In this document: piece by piece, positions 17,105 through 27,102 of the stretch
Layout of the letters: every line of letters starts with the position of its first letter
Position numbering within the stretch: position 1 is the first letter of the stretch
Origin: Spartobacteria bacterium
GTDB lineage: Bacteria; Verrucomicrobiota; Verrucomicrobiia; Chthoniobacterales; UBA10450
Length of the DNA stretch: 64,000 nt
Reading direction: 5' to 3'
Assembly (NCBI GenBank): GCA_003169975.1
Contig: PNAA01000035.1
Span: 36,805 to 100,804 of the forward strand
Made by a program: the position numbers and the translations under genes
Notes under the pieces: model-generated
What the model saw: only the letters and a program-made list of their open reading frames with translations
Told to the model about the DNA's origin: nothing
Databases searched by the model: none

Positions 17105-19465
17105 ATGCCTGCCGAACAAGCCCTCAAATTCGAGATTGGGCATGTCTTGTTCATCGATCTGGTCGGTTATTCCAAGCTCTTGATCGAAGAACAGAAGGAG
17201 CGGCTGCGCCAGCTCACCGAGATCGTGCTGGCTACGTCCCAAGTCGCGAAGTCGACCAATGAGAGCCTTGTGCGATTGCCAACAGGCGACGGGATGGCGC
17301 TTGTCTTTCGCAACAGCGCCGAGGAACCAGTCCGCTGCGCGCTCGAAATTTCGCAAGCGCTCAAGGCGCATCCGGAACTCCCGGTGCGAATGGGAATTCA
17401 CAGCGGGCCGGTGAGCGAAGTGACGGATGTTAGCGGGCGGACCAATGTCGCCGGCGCGGGAATAAACATCGCGCAGCGCGTGATGGATTGCGGCGATGCC
17501 GGACACATCTTGCTCTCCAAGCATGTGGCGGAAGACTTGGAACAATACGGCCATTGGCAGCTGCTCCTGCACGACCTCGGGACGTGCGAAGTGAAGCACG
17601 GAGTGCGTCTGGGCGTAGTCAATCTCTATGGAGATGGAGTTGGCAATCCGCAGCTGCCAAAAAGATTCCAGGCTCTTAAGAAACAACGGACCCGAATTCG
17701 TTGGGCCGGCCTAACAACCGCACTCCTTCTTCTCGCGGCCATCATCGCCGCGTTCCTGATCATTCTGCGGAAGCCGATGCAATCGACATCAACTGCTTCG
17801 GAAAAATCAATCGCTGTCTTACCCTTCGAAAACCGGAGCGAAGACAAAGAGAACGCTTACTTTGCCGACGGCATCCAGGATGAGATTCTCACCCGCTTAT
17901 CCAAGATCGCCGATCTGAAGGTGATCTCGCGCACATCCACACAGCATTACAAGAGCGCGCCGGAAAACTTGCCCGAAATAGCGAAGCAACTTGGCGTCGC
18001 GAACATCGTGGAAGGAAGCGTGCAAAAGGTCGGCGACGCGGTGCGCGTCAACGTGCAGCTAATCAAGGCAGCTAGTGATTCTCATCTCTGGGCCGATACC
18101 TTTGATCGCAAACTAACCGACATCTTTTCGGTCGAGAGCGAAGTGGCCAAAGCCATCGCCGACCAGTTGCGAGCGCACCTCACCGGCCAGGAAGAGCAAG
18201 TCATTGCCGCGAAACCGACAGACAATCCGGAGGCGTACGATGCCTACCTGCGCGGCATGGCTTACACTCTGAAATCAGAAATTACACCGGCCAACGCCCT
18301 GGGCGCACAAAAATATTTGCGAGAAGCGGCGCGGTTGGATCCGAAGTTCGCCATGGCCTGGGCCGAGTTGTCCTCGGCAGAGAGTTTTGGCTACTACACC
18401 CTGACTCTTCAACCAACCGCTGCCTTGCGCGCGGAAGCCGGGCGGGCAGCCGACACCGCCATCGCTCTTCAACCCAATCTCGGTGAGGCCGTATTGGCAC
18501 AGGGGCGTTACTATTCCTCCATCTTGAAGGATGAGGACACGGCGGAGCGCTACTTTGAGCGAGCACGCCAGCTCCTGCCTAATAACAGTAAGGTTCTTTT
18601 GCAGCTGGGTCGGGTCGCAAGCCACCGAGGCCGCTGGGACCAAAGCGAGTCGTATTTCAACGAGGCGGAGCGGCTCGATCCGCGCAACGTTGCCCTTCTT
18701 ACGCAACGCGCCTTTGTCTATATCGGACGTCGTCTATTCCCCGAAGCGCTGCGAAAACTTGATCAGGTCTTAGATGTCGCGCCAGATGACCCCTACGCGC
18801 TGGCATTGGAGGCGGGTGTTGCCTTAATGAAAGGCGACCTTCCGAGGGCCGCGGCACTCCTCGCGCCGTTGCATCCGAATGCCGATCAGACCCAGGTGTT
18901 AGAGATACAGATTTACCAGGCGATCCTGGCGCGTCGCCCGGCACCAATCATAGCTCGACTGAAAGATGTGTTGGCCCAACCGGACCCGGCTTTGGGTTAC
19001 TTAAACGGCGAACTGCGATTCTGTTTAGGCTGGGCGCAAGAAGTCGCCGGCGACCATGCCGCTGCCCAGGAAACCTGGCGAGAGGCGCGCAGCGAACTGG
19101 AATCGTTCCTCAAAGACCAGCCGGACAATTATAGCCTGAAGGGCGATCTCGCGCTGACCGATATGGGTCTTGGTGACAAAGCCGCCGCGCTGGCGCTAGC
19201 CGAACGCGTCATTGCCGAGAACCCGATCGAAAAGGATCCGAATATTGGTGTCAGGCCGATCGAGATTCTCGCCCGGGTGGCCGCTCAGGCAGGCGAGCCC
19301 GACCGCGCCATCGGCGCTTTACAAAAACTGCTCTCAATATCGTACGGAGCCAGATTCAGGATTCCTCTGCCGCTGACTCCCGCGCTGCTCCGGCTCGATC
19401 CCATGTTCGATCCGCTGCGGAATGATCCGCGCTTCCAAAAACTTTGTGAAGAGAAGCAGCCATGA
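17105..19465 (+). CDS. Cyclase-like/TolB-like/TPR protein, array copy 7
   Basis: ATG 17105 is chosen because it gives MPAEQALKFEIGHVLFID in register with the other copies. The open frame extends upstream to 17003, but that part overlaps copy 6. The product is 786 residues: cyclase-like domain, membrane span near 200-222, TolB-like domain (EKSIAVLPFENRSEDKENAYF), then TPRs with LGAQKYLREAARLDPKFAMAW. It is a close sister of copy 8 along its whole length. No leader ORF precedes it. Confidence 0.85.
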   Translation: MPAEQALKFEIGHVLFIDLVGYSKLLIEEQKERLRQLTEIVLATSQVAKSTNESLVRLPTGDGMALVFRNSAEEPVRCALEISQALKAHPELPVRMGIHSGPVSEVTDVSGRTNVAGAGINIAQRVMDCGDAGHILLSKHVAEDLEQYGHWQLLLHDLGTCEVKHGVRLGVVNLYGDGVGNPQLPKRFQALKKQRTRIRWAGLTTALLLLAAIIAAFLIILRKPMQSTSTASEKSIAVLPFENRSEDKENAYFADGIQDEILTRLSKIADLKVISRTSTQHYKSAPENLPEIAKQLGVANIVEGSVQKVGDAVRVNVQLIKAASDSHLWADTFDRKLTDIFSVESEVAKAIADQLRAHLTGQEEQVIAAKPTDNPEAYDAYLRGMAYTLKSEITPANALGAQKYLREAARLDPKFAMAWAELSSAESFGYYTLTLQPTAALRAEAGRAADTAIALQPNLGEAVLAQGRYYSSILKDEDTAERYFERARQLLPNNSKVLLQLGRVASHRGRWDQSESYFNEAERLDPRNVALLTQRAFVYIGRRLFPEALRKLDQVLDVAPDDPYALALEAGVALMKGDLPRAAALLAPLHPNADQTQVLEIQIYQAILARRPAPIIARLKDVLAQPDPALGYLNGELRFCLGWAQEVAGDHAAAQETWREARSELESFLKDQPDNYSLKGDLALTDMGLGDKAAALALAERVIAENPIEKDPNIGVRPIEILARVAAQAGEPDRAIGALQKLLSISYGARFRIPLPLTPALLRLDPMFDPLRNDPRFQKLCEEKQP

Positions 19466-19479
19466 AGGCAGGAGGATGA

Positions 19480-21843
19480 ATGGCGCCTGAATCTGAGAAC
19501 AACCTGCGGCTCGAGATTGGGCATGTCTTGTTCATCGATCTGGTGGGTTATTCGAAACTCTTGATCGAAGAACAGAAGGAGCGGCTGCGCCAGCTCACCG
19601 AGATCGTGCTCGCGACCGCGCAGGTGCGCGAAGCGCCTAACGAGCAACTGGTGCGATTGCCGACCGGCGATGGGATGGCGCTTGTCTTTCGCAACAGCGC
19701 CGAGGAACCAGTCCGCTGCGCGCTCGAAATTTCGCAAGCACTCAAGCAGCATCCTGAGATTGCGGTGCGAATGGGCGTTCACAGCGGCCCGGTGAGCGGG
19801 ATGGTCGATGTGAGCGGCAAAGCGAACGTGGCTGGGGCCGGCATTAACATGGCGCAGCGGGTGATGGATTGCGGCGATGCCGGTCACATCTTGCTCTCCA
19901 AGCATGTGGCGGAAGATTTGGAGCATTTCGGACATTGGAAAGCGCAGTTGCACGACCTGGGCGAATGCGAAGTAAAGCACGGCGTGCGTCTCGGCGTGGT
20001 CAATCTCTACGGGGATGGCGTGGGTAATCCGCAGCTGCCAAGAAAGTTTCGAGCGAGCAAGCAGCACCGGACCCGAATGCGTTGGTCCGGGATCGCCGCG
20101 GCCCTCCTGCTTTTGGCGGCGATCCTGGCAGCGTTTCTGTTCGTCCTGCGGAAACCAGCGCAATCGACATCCCATGTTTCGGAGAAATCGATTGCCGTCT
20201 TGCCCTTCGAAAACCTGAGCAGCGATAAAGAGAACGCCTATTTCGCGGACGGGATTCAGGACGAAATCCTGACCCGCTTATCCAAGATCGCTGATTTAAA
20301 GGTGATCTCGCGCACATCCACGCAGCATTACAAGAGCGCGCCCGAAAACCTGTCGGAGATCGCAAAGCAACTGGGGGTGGCCCACATCCTGGAAGGCAGC
20401 GTGCAGAAGAGCGGCGAGGCCGTGCGGGTGAACGTGCAGTTGATCAAAGCGGCTAATGATTCGCATCTTTGGGCTGATACCTACGATCGCAAACTAACCG
20501 ACATCTTTTCGGTCGAGAGCGAAGTGGCCAAGGCGATCGCCGAACAATTGCAGGCAAACCTGACGGGTCGGGAAGCGGAAGTCATCGCGGCCAAACTGAC
20601 GGACAATCCTGAGGCCTATGATGCCTACCTGCGCGGTCTGGCTTATACACTCAAGGCTGGCATACGCGCTGACGCCCTTGGCGCACAGAAATATCTGAGA
20701 GAAGCGGTGCGGTTGGACCCGAAGTTCGCCCTTGGTTGGGCGCACCTGTCAATCGTTGATGCGAGCGGCTACATCTCAGGAAGTTTTCAACCAACGGTCG
20801 CCCTGCGTGAAGAGGCGCGGCAGGCCGCCGAAACCGCGCTCACACTTCAGCCCAATCTCGGCGAAGCCGTATTGGCCAAGGGATCTTACTCCTACGGCTG
20901 TCTGAGAGATTACGACACGGCGGTGCGTTACTTTGAGCAAGCACGCCAGCTTCTGCCGAATAGTAGTCGGATTCCTGAGTCGCTGGCCTATGTCGCGCGG
21001 AGGCGGGGTCAGTGGGACCTGAGTGAGACCTACTTCAACGAAGCCGAACGGCTCGATCCGCGCAACGTTGGCCTGCTCACCCAGCACGCATTTTACTATG
21101 CCATGCTTCGTCGTTTCCCCGAAGCACTGCGAAAGTTCGATCAGGTTCTCAACATCATACCGGATGACGTGGATACCCTCTTGAGAAAGGCGCGTGTTGC
21201 ACAAGCGGAGGGCGATCTTCCGCGGGCCGCTGCGCTCCTTGCTCCGCTGCATCCGAATCCCGAAAACGTCGGAAACTTTTGGGACGTGCAAGTTTACCAA
21301 GCGATCCTGGAGCGCCGCCCTGCGACGGTCATTCCTCGGCTACAAGAGATGATTGCCAAGTCTGATCCGGCGTTGGGTCAAGTTGGCGAGCTGCGCGTTT
21401 CGTTGGGCTGGGCCCAAGCAGTCGCCGGCGATCATGCCGCCGCGCAGGAAAGTTGGCGACAGGCGCGCAGCGAACTGGAATCCTACCTCAAAAAAGAGCC
21501 GGAAAACTATGTTTTGCTTGGCGACCTCGCGCTGACCAATATGGGGCTCGGTGACAAGGCCGCCGCATTGACTCTGGCCGAACGCGCCATGGCAGCGAAT
21601 CCGATCGAGAAAGACGCGGCCGAGGGTCCCCGGCCGATCGAGATCTTCGCCCGGGTGGCGGCGCAAATGGGCGAACCCGACCGCGCCATCGCCGCTTTAC
21701 AGAAACTACTCTCGATACCGTGTCCTGGCTTCATGGCTTTGGCCCGGCCGCTTACTCCCGCGCTGCTCCGGCTCGATCCGATGTTTGATCCGTTGCGCAA
21801 CGATCCGCGCTTCCAGAAACTTTGTGAAGATAAGCAGCCATGA
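19480..21843 (+). CDS. Cyclase-like/TolB-like/TPR protein, array copy 8
   Basis: The 787-residue sister of copy 7 starts 14 bases after it, behind GGCAGGAGGATGAATG, which holds a strong AGGAGG ribosome binding site. The cyclase-like domain has the variant VSGKANVAGAGINMAQR; the metal Asp pair and Asn/Arg pair are intact. Then come a membrane span, a TolB-like domain and TPRs. Its 5' 200 bases match copy 6, while the following cyclase-domain stretch (RNSAEEPVRCALEISQAL) and the C-terminus match copy 7. That is a mosaic pattern typical of conversion between repeats. Confidence 0.85.
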   Translation: MAPESENNLRLEIGHVLFIDLVGYSKLLIEEQKERLRQLTEIVLATAQVREAPNEQLVRLPTGDGMALVFRNSAEEPVRCALEISQALKQHPEIAVRMGVHSGPVSGMVDVSGKANVAGAGINMAQRVMDCGDAGHILLSKHVAEDLEHFGHWKAQLHDLGECEVKHGVRLGVVNLYGDGVGNPQLPRKFRASKQHRTRMRWSGIAAALLLLAAILAAFLFVLRKPAQSTSHVSEKSIAVLPFENLSSDKENAYFADGIQDEILTRLSKIADLKVISRTSTQHYKSAPENLSEIAKQLGVAHILEGSVQKSGEAVRVNVQLIKAANDSHLWADTYDRKLTDIFSVESEVAKAIAEQLQANLTGREAEVIAAKLTDNPEAYDAYLRGLAYTLKAGIRADALGAQKYLREAVRLDPKFALGWAHLSIVDASGYISGSFQPTVALREEARQAAETALTLQPNLGEAVLAKGSYSYGCLRDYDTAVRYFEQARQLLPNSSRIPESLAYVARRRGQWDLSETYFNEAERLDPRNVGLLTQHAFYYAMLRRFPEALRKFDQVLNIIPDDVDTLLRKARVAQAEGDLPRAAALLAPLHPNPENVGNFWDVQVYQAILERRPATVIPRLQEMIAKSDPALGQVGELRVSLGWAQAVAGDHAAAQESWRQARSELESYLKKEPENYVLLGDLALTNMGLGDKAAALTLAERAMAANPIEKDAAEGPRPIEIFARVAAQMGEPDRAIAALQKLLSIPCPGFMALARPLTPALLRLDPMFDPLRNDPRFQKLCEDKQP

Positions 21844-21857
21844 GGGCAGGAGGATGA

Positions 21858-24329
21858 ATGGCGCCTGAAGCTGAGAACAACCTTCGGCTCGAGATCGGGC
21901 ACGTCCTCTTCATCGACATTGTCGGTTATTCCAAACTGTTAATTGAAGAACAGAAGGAGCGGCTGCGCCAGCTCACCGACATCGTGCTGGCAACGGCGCA
22001 GGTGCGTGAGGCGAGCAACGAGCAGCTCGTGCGGCTGCCTACTGGAGACGGGATGGCACTGGTCTTTCGGAACAGTTCGGAGGAACCAGCCAAATGCGCG
22101 CTCGAGATTGCGCAAGCACTCAAGGCGCACCCGGAGATTGCGGTGCGAATGGGTATTCGCAGCGGGCCGGTGAGCGAAGTAACCGATGTGAGCGGGCGCA
22201 CCAACATTGCCGGTGCCGGGATCAACATGGCCCAGCGGGTAATGGATTGCGGCGATGCCGGGCACATTTTGCTCTCCAATCGGGTGGCGGGAGATTTGGA
22301 GCAATATCGGCAATGGTCGGCGTGCCTGCACGACCTCGGCGAATGCGAAGTGAAACATGGGGTTCGTCTTCACCTGGTCAATCTCTGCACCGAGGAGTTT
22401 GGCAATCCGGCGCCGCCGGAAAGATGTGCCCAATCAAAAGCGGAGGAGAAATCAGCGGTCGCGCCGCCTGCGCCCGCGCGCCGCAAATCGCGGATCATCG
22501 CTCTGGCGGTTGTGTTCTGCGCGCTGATCGGTCTGGCCATTACCGCGGTGATTTTCGCGCCGGCCGCCGTGAAATTCTTCGCTCATCCACGTCCCGCAGC
22601 TCCACCTACCTCCGCAACGCCCGCGGCCGTCGGCCCAACCGTTCCGGACAAGTCGGTTGCCGTTCTGCCATTTGAAAATCTGAGCGACGATAAAGCCAAC
22701 GCGTATTTTGCCGAAGGGATTCAGGACGAAATTCTGACCAAGCTGGCCAGCATCGGCGATCTCAAGGTCATCTCGCGAACTTCTACGGCCAAGTACCAGA
22801 GCAAACCGGACGATCTGAAGACGGTGGCCCGAGAACTGGGCGTGGCCAATGTCGTGGAAGGGACGGTGCAGCGAGCGGCGGACCAGGTGCGGGTCAATGT
22901 GCAGTTGATCGATGCGGGCGCCGACACGCATCTTTGGGCGAAGACTTATGATCGCGAAGCGAAAGACGTCTTTGCGGTCGAAAGCGAAGTCTCGCAGGGA
23001 ATCGCGGATGCGCTTCAAGCGAAGCTGTCGCCTAACGAGGCTAATACGATAGGGGCCGCGCCGACAAAAGATCCCGAGGCTTACGATATGTTCCTGAAAG
23101 GTGAATACGCCGAACGCGAGGCCGAGGCTTCCCGCAAGCCCGAAGACTACCAACAGGCCGCTTCTTGGTATCAACAGGCGATCGCGCGTGATCCTCAATT
23201 CGCTCTGGCCATGGCAGATTTGGCGGAGAATGAGATGTGGCAGCACTGGTATTTCAAGCGCTTGAGCGAGCCACAGCTTGAAGAAGTTAAGAGCAGAGCC
23301 AATCGCGGCCTGCGGTTGGCGCCGGACCTGGCGGAGAGGCATATCGCGCTGGGCTTATATTATTACCTTGGCCATTGGCAATACGATCAGGCTCTGGCGG
23401 AATTCCAGCGTGCCCTAGAGTTGCAACCTAACAATGTGCGGGCGCTGGATTACGCCGCGCACGTCCATCGGCGTCAAGGTCGATGGAAGCAGCATTTGTC
23501 TGAGCTGGCCAAGTGCGAGGAGTTGGATCCGCGGGATAGTACCATCCCGGCGCAGATTGGCGCGTCTTACTGCAGGCTACGAATGTGGGACGAGGCAAAC
23601 CGCGCCGGATTACGCTCGCTCGCGCTCGATCCGCACAACCTGGCCGGGATGGTGAATGTTATCCTAAGCTGCCTCAATGGAACCGGCGATATCGAAAAGG
23701 CCGCGCGAATGCTGGCCGCTTTCCCGGCGGATTCACTCGTTGCCAGCTCCGACAAATTTGCCGGAGATATCTCCGGTATCATCGGCCCGTGGACTTATGT
23801 GGATGTGATCAAGCGAGATTACGGAGCTGCCTTGAAAGTCTGGGACAAGGAAGAGACCAACCCGCTCGAGAATCGCGACCGCCTTTCCGCCAGAGCCGCG
23901 ATTCATCTGCTGACCGGTAATGCGACGAGTGCGCGCGACGAAATCGAGAGCGGACGCGCCTTGGTCGAAGCGAGGCTGCGCGAGCAGCCCGATGATCGTT
24001 ATGCGCTGACCCAGCTGAGTTGGATCGACACGGCGCTGGGACGCAACGCCGAGGCTCTGACGGCCACCCGCCAGACGGCGGAGCTAATATCGCCGGAAAA
24101 GGACGACGTCGAGGGTCCGGAAGTTCTGGCCGGCCTGGCAGAAATCGAAGCGCGCACCGGCCAGACAGCCGACGCAGTCAAGACGCTCCGGCGTGTACTT
24201 TTGCTTCCCGCGGGCATGGTCGTATCGATCCAGCGACTGAAAATCGATCCGGTCTGGGACCCAATCCGCAAGGATCCTGGTTTCCAGCAACTCCTCACCG
24301 GCCCGGAGCTTATCGGGCCTGAGAAGTGA
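21858..24329 (+). CDS. Cyclase-like/TolB-like/TPR protein, array copy 9
   Basis: The 823-residue last member uses the same GGCAGGAGGATGAATG start context as copy 8. The cyclase-like domain (FIDIVGYS, PTGDGMALVF, GINMAQR), a membrane span at about 212-237, a TolB-like domain (DKSVAVLPFENLSDDKANAYF) and TPRs follow. The TPR part (KGEYAEREAEASRKP, HWYFKRLSEPQLEEVK) is most similar to copy 1, so the outermost members of the array are the closest pair in their sensory half. Its stop overlaps a GTG that opens a relic ORF. Confidence 0.85.
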   Translation: MAPEAENNLRLEIGHVLFIDIVGYSKLLIEEQKERLRQLTDIVLATAQVREASNEQLVRLPTGDGMALVFRNSSEEPAKCALEIAQALKAHPEIAVRMGIRSGPVSEVTDVSGRTNIAGAGINMAQRVMDCGDAGHILLSNRVAGDLEQYRQWSACLHDLGECEVKHGVRLHLVNLCTEEFGNPAPPERCAQSKAEEKSAVAPPAPARRKSRIIALAVVFCALIGLAITAVIFAPAAVKFFAHPRPAAPPTSATPAAVGPTVPDKSVAVLPFENLSDDKANAYFAEGIQDEILTKLASIGDLKVISRTSTAKYQSKPDDLKTVARELGVANVVEGTVQRAADQVRVNVQLIDAGADTHLWAKTYDREAKDVFAVESEVSQGIADALQAKLSPNEANTIGAAPTKDPEAYDMFLKGEYAEREAEASRKPEDYQQAASWYQQAIARDPQFALAMADLAENEMWQHWYFKRLSEPQLEEVKSRANRGLRLAPDLAERHIALGLYYYLGHWQYDQALAEFQRALELQPNNVRALDYAAHVHRRQGRWKQHLSELAKCEELDPRDSTIPAQIGASYCRLRMWDEANRAGLRSLALDPHNLAGMVNVILSCLNGTGDIEKAARMLAAFPADSLVASSDKFAGDISGIIGPWTYVDVIKRDYGAALKVWDKEETNPLENRDRLSARAAIHLLTGNATSARDEIESGRALVEARLREQPDDRYALTQLSWIDTALGRNAEALTATRQTAELISPEKDDVEGPEVLAGLAEIEARTGQTADAVKTLRRVLLLPAGMVVSIQRLKIDPVWDPIRKDPGFQQLLTGPELIGPEK

Positions 24330-24406
24330 GGGGTTCCGAGGTCGGGAACCCGCCTAACTTCTTCGCCGAACTGAACCGGCGTCTGGTAACAAACGGGCGA
24401 TCACTG
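24326..24406 (+). pseudogene. Relic FFAELNRR N-terminus after the array
   Basis: Starting at GTG 24326 (overlapping the copy 9 stop as GTGA), the frame encodes NPPNFFAELNRRLVTNGRS, again similar to the FFAELKRRNVYKV start. After that the similarity is lost. By chance the frame stays open into rpsN, but the intervening sequence has no protein character. It suggests that a tenth gene of a related family once stood here and was deleted down to its first codons. Confidence 0.5.
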
Positions 24407-24544
24407 ATTGCGCGAGAGGTTTTGGGTGGGAGCAATGCGCGCTCCCCGGCCATGTTTGGGACGACACGGCGGTCGTTCTTCAGAGGTGAGAGGGAACAAA
24501 ATCAGTTGCGCGGTGGGGTTTTCCCGCTAACTTCCGCGTTCCTT

Positions 24545-24814
24545 ATGGCGAAGACTTCGTGGATCAATCGCAACGAGCGCAAGCGCAAGACGGTGGCGAA
24601 ATACGCCGCCCTGCGTGCTGAGCTCAAGGCGAAAAAGGATTACATCGGCCTCTCGCAGCTCCCGCGCGACGCCAGCCCCACCCGCGTGGTCAATCGCTGT
24701 CAGGTGACCGGCCGCCGCCGCGCCTTCATTCGCCGCTTCAAGATTTCCCGCCTGACGTTTCGCGAGCTCGCTTCCGCCGGTCTCATTCCCGGTGTGACGA
24801 AGTCGAGCTGGTAG
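24545..24814 (+). CDS. rpsN: 30S ribosomal protein S14
   Basis: The 89-residue basic protein begins MAKTSWINRNERKRKTVAKY and ends LIPGVTKSSW, with the family signature RCQVTGRRRAFIRRFKISR. It is the short form without the CxxC zinc pairs (one Cys only), lacking the roughly 12-residue central insert of E. coli S14. The longer open frame from 24326 is rejected because its first 73 codons are relic or spacer sequence. S14 standing alone, outside the large ribosomal operon, is common for zinc-independent versions. Confidence 0.95.
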   Translation: MAKTSWINRNERKRKTVAKYAALRAELKAKKDYIGLSQLPRDASPTRVVNRCQVTGRRRAFIRRFKISRLTFRELASAGLIPGVTKSSW

Positions 24815-24862
24815 CTTGGCCCACGCTGGGCCCCGCGGGGCGCGACGGTTTGCGCCCGCCCG

Positions 24863-26248
24863 ATGACCTTCATTTTTCATTTTTTTGCTTTCGCCGTGGT
24901 CGCCGAAGGCGTCTCCACGCAATGGGATTCGCCCGGCGTGTTGCTTGGCAAGTTGGCGACCATCGCCGCGCTCGTGGCCCTGAACGGCTTTTTCGTTGCC
25001 GCGGAGTATTCCATCATCAAAGTGCGGAGCAGCCAGCTCGACACGTTGATCGGCGAGGGCGAGCGGCGAGCCATTCTTGCGCGGCACATTCGCGCTCATC
25101 TCGATTCCTATCTTTCCGCGACGCAGCTCGGCGTGACGCTGGCCAGCCTTGGCCTGGGCTGGGCGGGCGAACAATTCCTTGCGTCGATCCTGCAACCGGC
25201 CTTCGGGTTGATCCACATTCATTCCCCGGCAATCGTAACGACGGTCTCCGTGGTGCTCGCCTTTCTCGGGATAACCTTTCTGCACATCGTCTTCGGGGAG
25301 CTGGCGCCGAAATATGTCGCGATCACGAATCCGCTGCCTGTTTCGCTCCGGCTCGTCCGGACGTTGACGATGTTTCACCTGATCTTTCGGCCGTTCATCT
25401 GGCTGCTGAATAAATCGTCCAATTTTTTCCTGCAAAAGATGCTGCGCCTCAAGCCGGTGAGCGGCGCCGAGCTGGCGCATAGCGAGGAGGAACTGCGCCT
25501 GATTCTCGACCAGAGCGAAAAGTCCGACGAAGTTTCCTCGATCGGCCGCGACATTCTCGTCAACGCGCTCGATATGCGCCGCCGCGTGGTGCGCGATATC
25601 ATGACGCCGCGCGGCGAAGTGGTCTATCTCGATCTCGAAGAGAGCTTCGACGAAAACGTGAAGAAGGCGCTGGAATCAAGGCACACCCGCTTCCCGCTCT
25701 GCCGCGGGCATCTCGACAACACGATCGGCCTGATTCACATCAAGGAACTGGTGCCCTTGATGCGGGACCCGCAGCCAGACCTGACGCGGATCAAGCGCGA
25801 GCTGATCCCGGTGCCGGAGATGATGTCGCTCGAGAAGTTGCTCAACTTCTTTCTCGTTAGGCACGCGCATCTCGCGGTGGTGGTGGACGAGTATGGCGGC
25901 ACGGTGGGGATCGTGACGATGGAGAACGTGCTCGAGGAATTAGTGGGCGATATCCAGGACGAATTCGACATGGAGAAGGCGGAGTTTCGCAAGATTAACG
26001 ATCACGAGTTCATGGTCGACGGCGGCGTCGGTCTCTACGAGTTGCGGGACCTGGCGAATATCGAGCTGGAAAACTCCGATGTCAGCACGGTCGGCGGTTA
26101 TGTCACACATTTGCTGGGCCATCTCCCGAAGCAGGGCGAGCAGGTCCCGATTGAGGATTACATTGTCACCGTCTCACAAACCGACGGACGCCGGGTCGGC
26201 CAGCTGCATTTCAAGAAGATGGCGGACGACGACGGCCAGACGGAGTAG
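24863..26248 (+). CDS. CNNM/CorC family transporter (DUF21-CBS-CorC)
   Basis: The 461-residue protein has the hemolysin-C/CorC/CNNM architecture. An N-terminal membrane DUF21 domain of about four helices occupies residues 25-190 ([29 protein letters not shown]). A CBS pair follows at about 225-350 ([43 protein letters not shown]). A C-terminal CorC domain spans about 365-450. Homologues move or sense Mg2+/Co2+ or other cations in the inner membrane; which ion applies here is unknown. It starts 48 bases after rpsN. Confidence 0.9.
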   Translation: MTFIFHFFAFAVVAEGVSTQWDSPGVLLGKLATIAALVALNGFFVAAEYSIIKVRSSQLDTLIGEGERRAILARHIRAHLDSYLSATQLGVTLASLGLGWAGEQFLASILQPAFGLIHIHSPAIVTTVSVVLAFLGITFLHIVFGELAPKYVAITNPLPVSLRLVRTLTMFHLIFRPFIWLLNKSSNFFLQKMLRLKPVSGAELAHSEEELRLILDQSEKSDEVSSIGRDILVNALDMRRRVVRDIMTPRGEVVYLDLEESFDENVKKALESRHTRFPLCRGHLDNTIGLIHIKELVPLMRDPQPDLTRIKRELIPVPEMMSLEKLLNFFLVRHAHLAVVVDEYGGTVGIVTMENVLEELVGDIQDEFDMEKAEFRKINDHEFMVDGGVGLYELRDLANIELENSDVSTVGGYVTHLLGHLPKQGEQVPIEDYIVTVSQTDGRRVGQLHFKKMADDDGQTE

Positions 26249-26265
26249 GTGTCGGCCGGTTCGCG

Positions 26266-27102
26266 CTAAAACTGGTCGAAATCCGCGACGACGTTGATCG
26301 TGCCTGACGCGGGCTTCGCATTTTCGTAGGCGGGAGTGAACTGCGCGCTCTTCAAGGCATTTTCGAGCAAGGTGCCGAGGCCGCTGCCCTTGGGACTCTC
26401 GGAGATTTTCGAAGTGGCCGTGAGTGCGCCGTGCTCATCGATCGTCACCATGACCTCGGCCTTGCCGGACACGTCGTTGTTGTCAGGTGGGAGTGAGCTG
26501 ATCGCTCGCTCCATCATGGGGCGCAGCCCACCGATTAATTGCGGCTGAATGTAGTTTGTCATCCTGCGCACTCGATCGCGATCCGTCGTGAGCGAGACGA
26601 CGATGACCTCTTCCCCATTTTCATGCAGGAAAAGAACGGTCCCGCCGAGATAAACCGGGACCGACTTTTGGTCGATCGTCGCCGGCGTGAAGCGCCCCCA
26701 ATCGAGCGCCGTTTGCACGGCGTTCCGGAACGCATCGGTGCTGCCGATCAGGGCCTGGGTTGCCGTGACCGTTCCCTCCTCGGTGATGTCGCAGTAGAAC
26801 TGCACGGCCCCGTTGGCCAACGCCGACTCCGGATCCTTCGGGAAATGGAGATATTGCGTGATGGAATCGGCTCCCTGGCTGACGAGTGCAGGCGTCACCG
26901 GACCGGTGATCGGCGGAGGGACGGCAGCACTGTAGGCACTGGAGGCACCGGGAGTATCTGCTGCGGGCGTCGCCTTGGCGGGAGTGGGAGATGCCGGCGC
27001 AGCCGCCGTTTCAGTTTTCTTTTGGCAGGCAGCGAAGACACCAAGCAAAACGGCGAGAGCGAGGAGCAGATTCGCCAATCGGCGGACGGAGATGTTTTCC
27101 AT
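26266..27102 (-). CDS. Lipoprotein with TonB-C-like domains
   Basis: The 278-residue product (ATG 27102; a TTG lies six bases upstream) has a lipoprotein signal peptide ending LLGVFAAC, so the mature protein should start at that Cys. An Ala/Pro/Thr-rich linker (about 25-60) follows. Then come two regions resembling TonB C-terminal folds: [29 protein letters not shown] and [29 protein letters not shown]. Each has the family's pattern of G-x-V strands followed by W/F-x-P. A periplasmic scaffold role is possible. It is transcribed divergently from the superoxide dismutase gene. Confidence 0.75.
   Translation of the reverse strand: MENISVRRLANLLLALAVLLGVFAACQKKTETAAAPASPTPAKATPAADTPGASSAYSAAVPPPITGPVTPALVSQGADSITQYLHFPKDPESALANGAVQFYCDITEEGTVTATQALIGSTDAFRNAVQTALDWGRFTPATIDQKSVPVYLGGTVLFLHENGEEVIVVSLTTDRDRVRRMTNYIQPQLIGGLRPMMERAISSLPPDNNDVSGKAEVMVTIDEHGALTATSKISESPKGSGLGTLLENALKSAQFTPAYENAKPASGTINVVADFDQF

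Noticed and set aside
2510..24329. Long-range repeated DNA resembling a giant repeat array or CRISPR-like structure
   Set aside because: The repeats are the 5' halves of paralogous genes about 2.4 kb apart; there are no short spacers or uniform short direct repeats.
24326..24814. A fused 162-residue protein ending in ribosomal protein S14
   Set aside because: The first 73 codons are a relic start plus spacer; S14 has its own good ATG at 24545.
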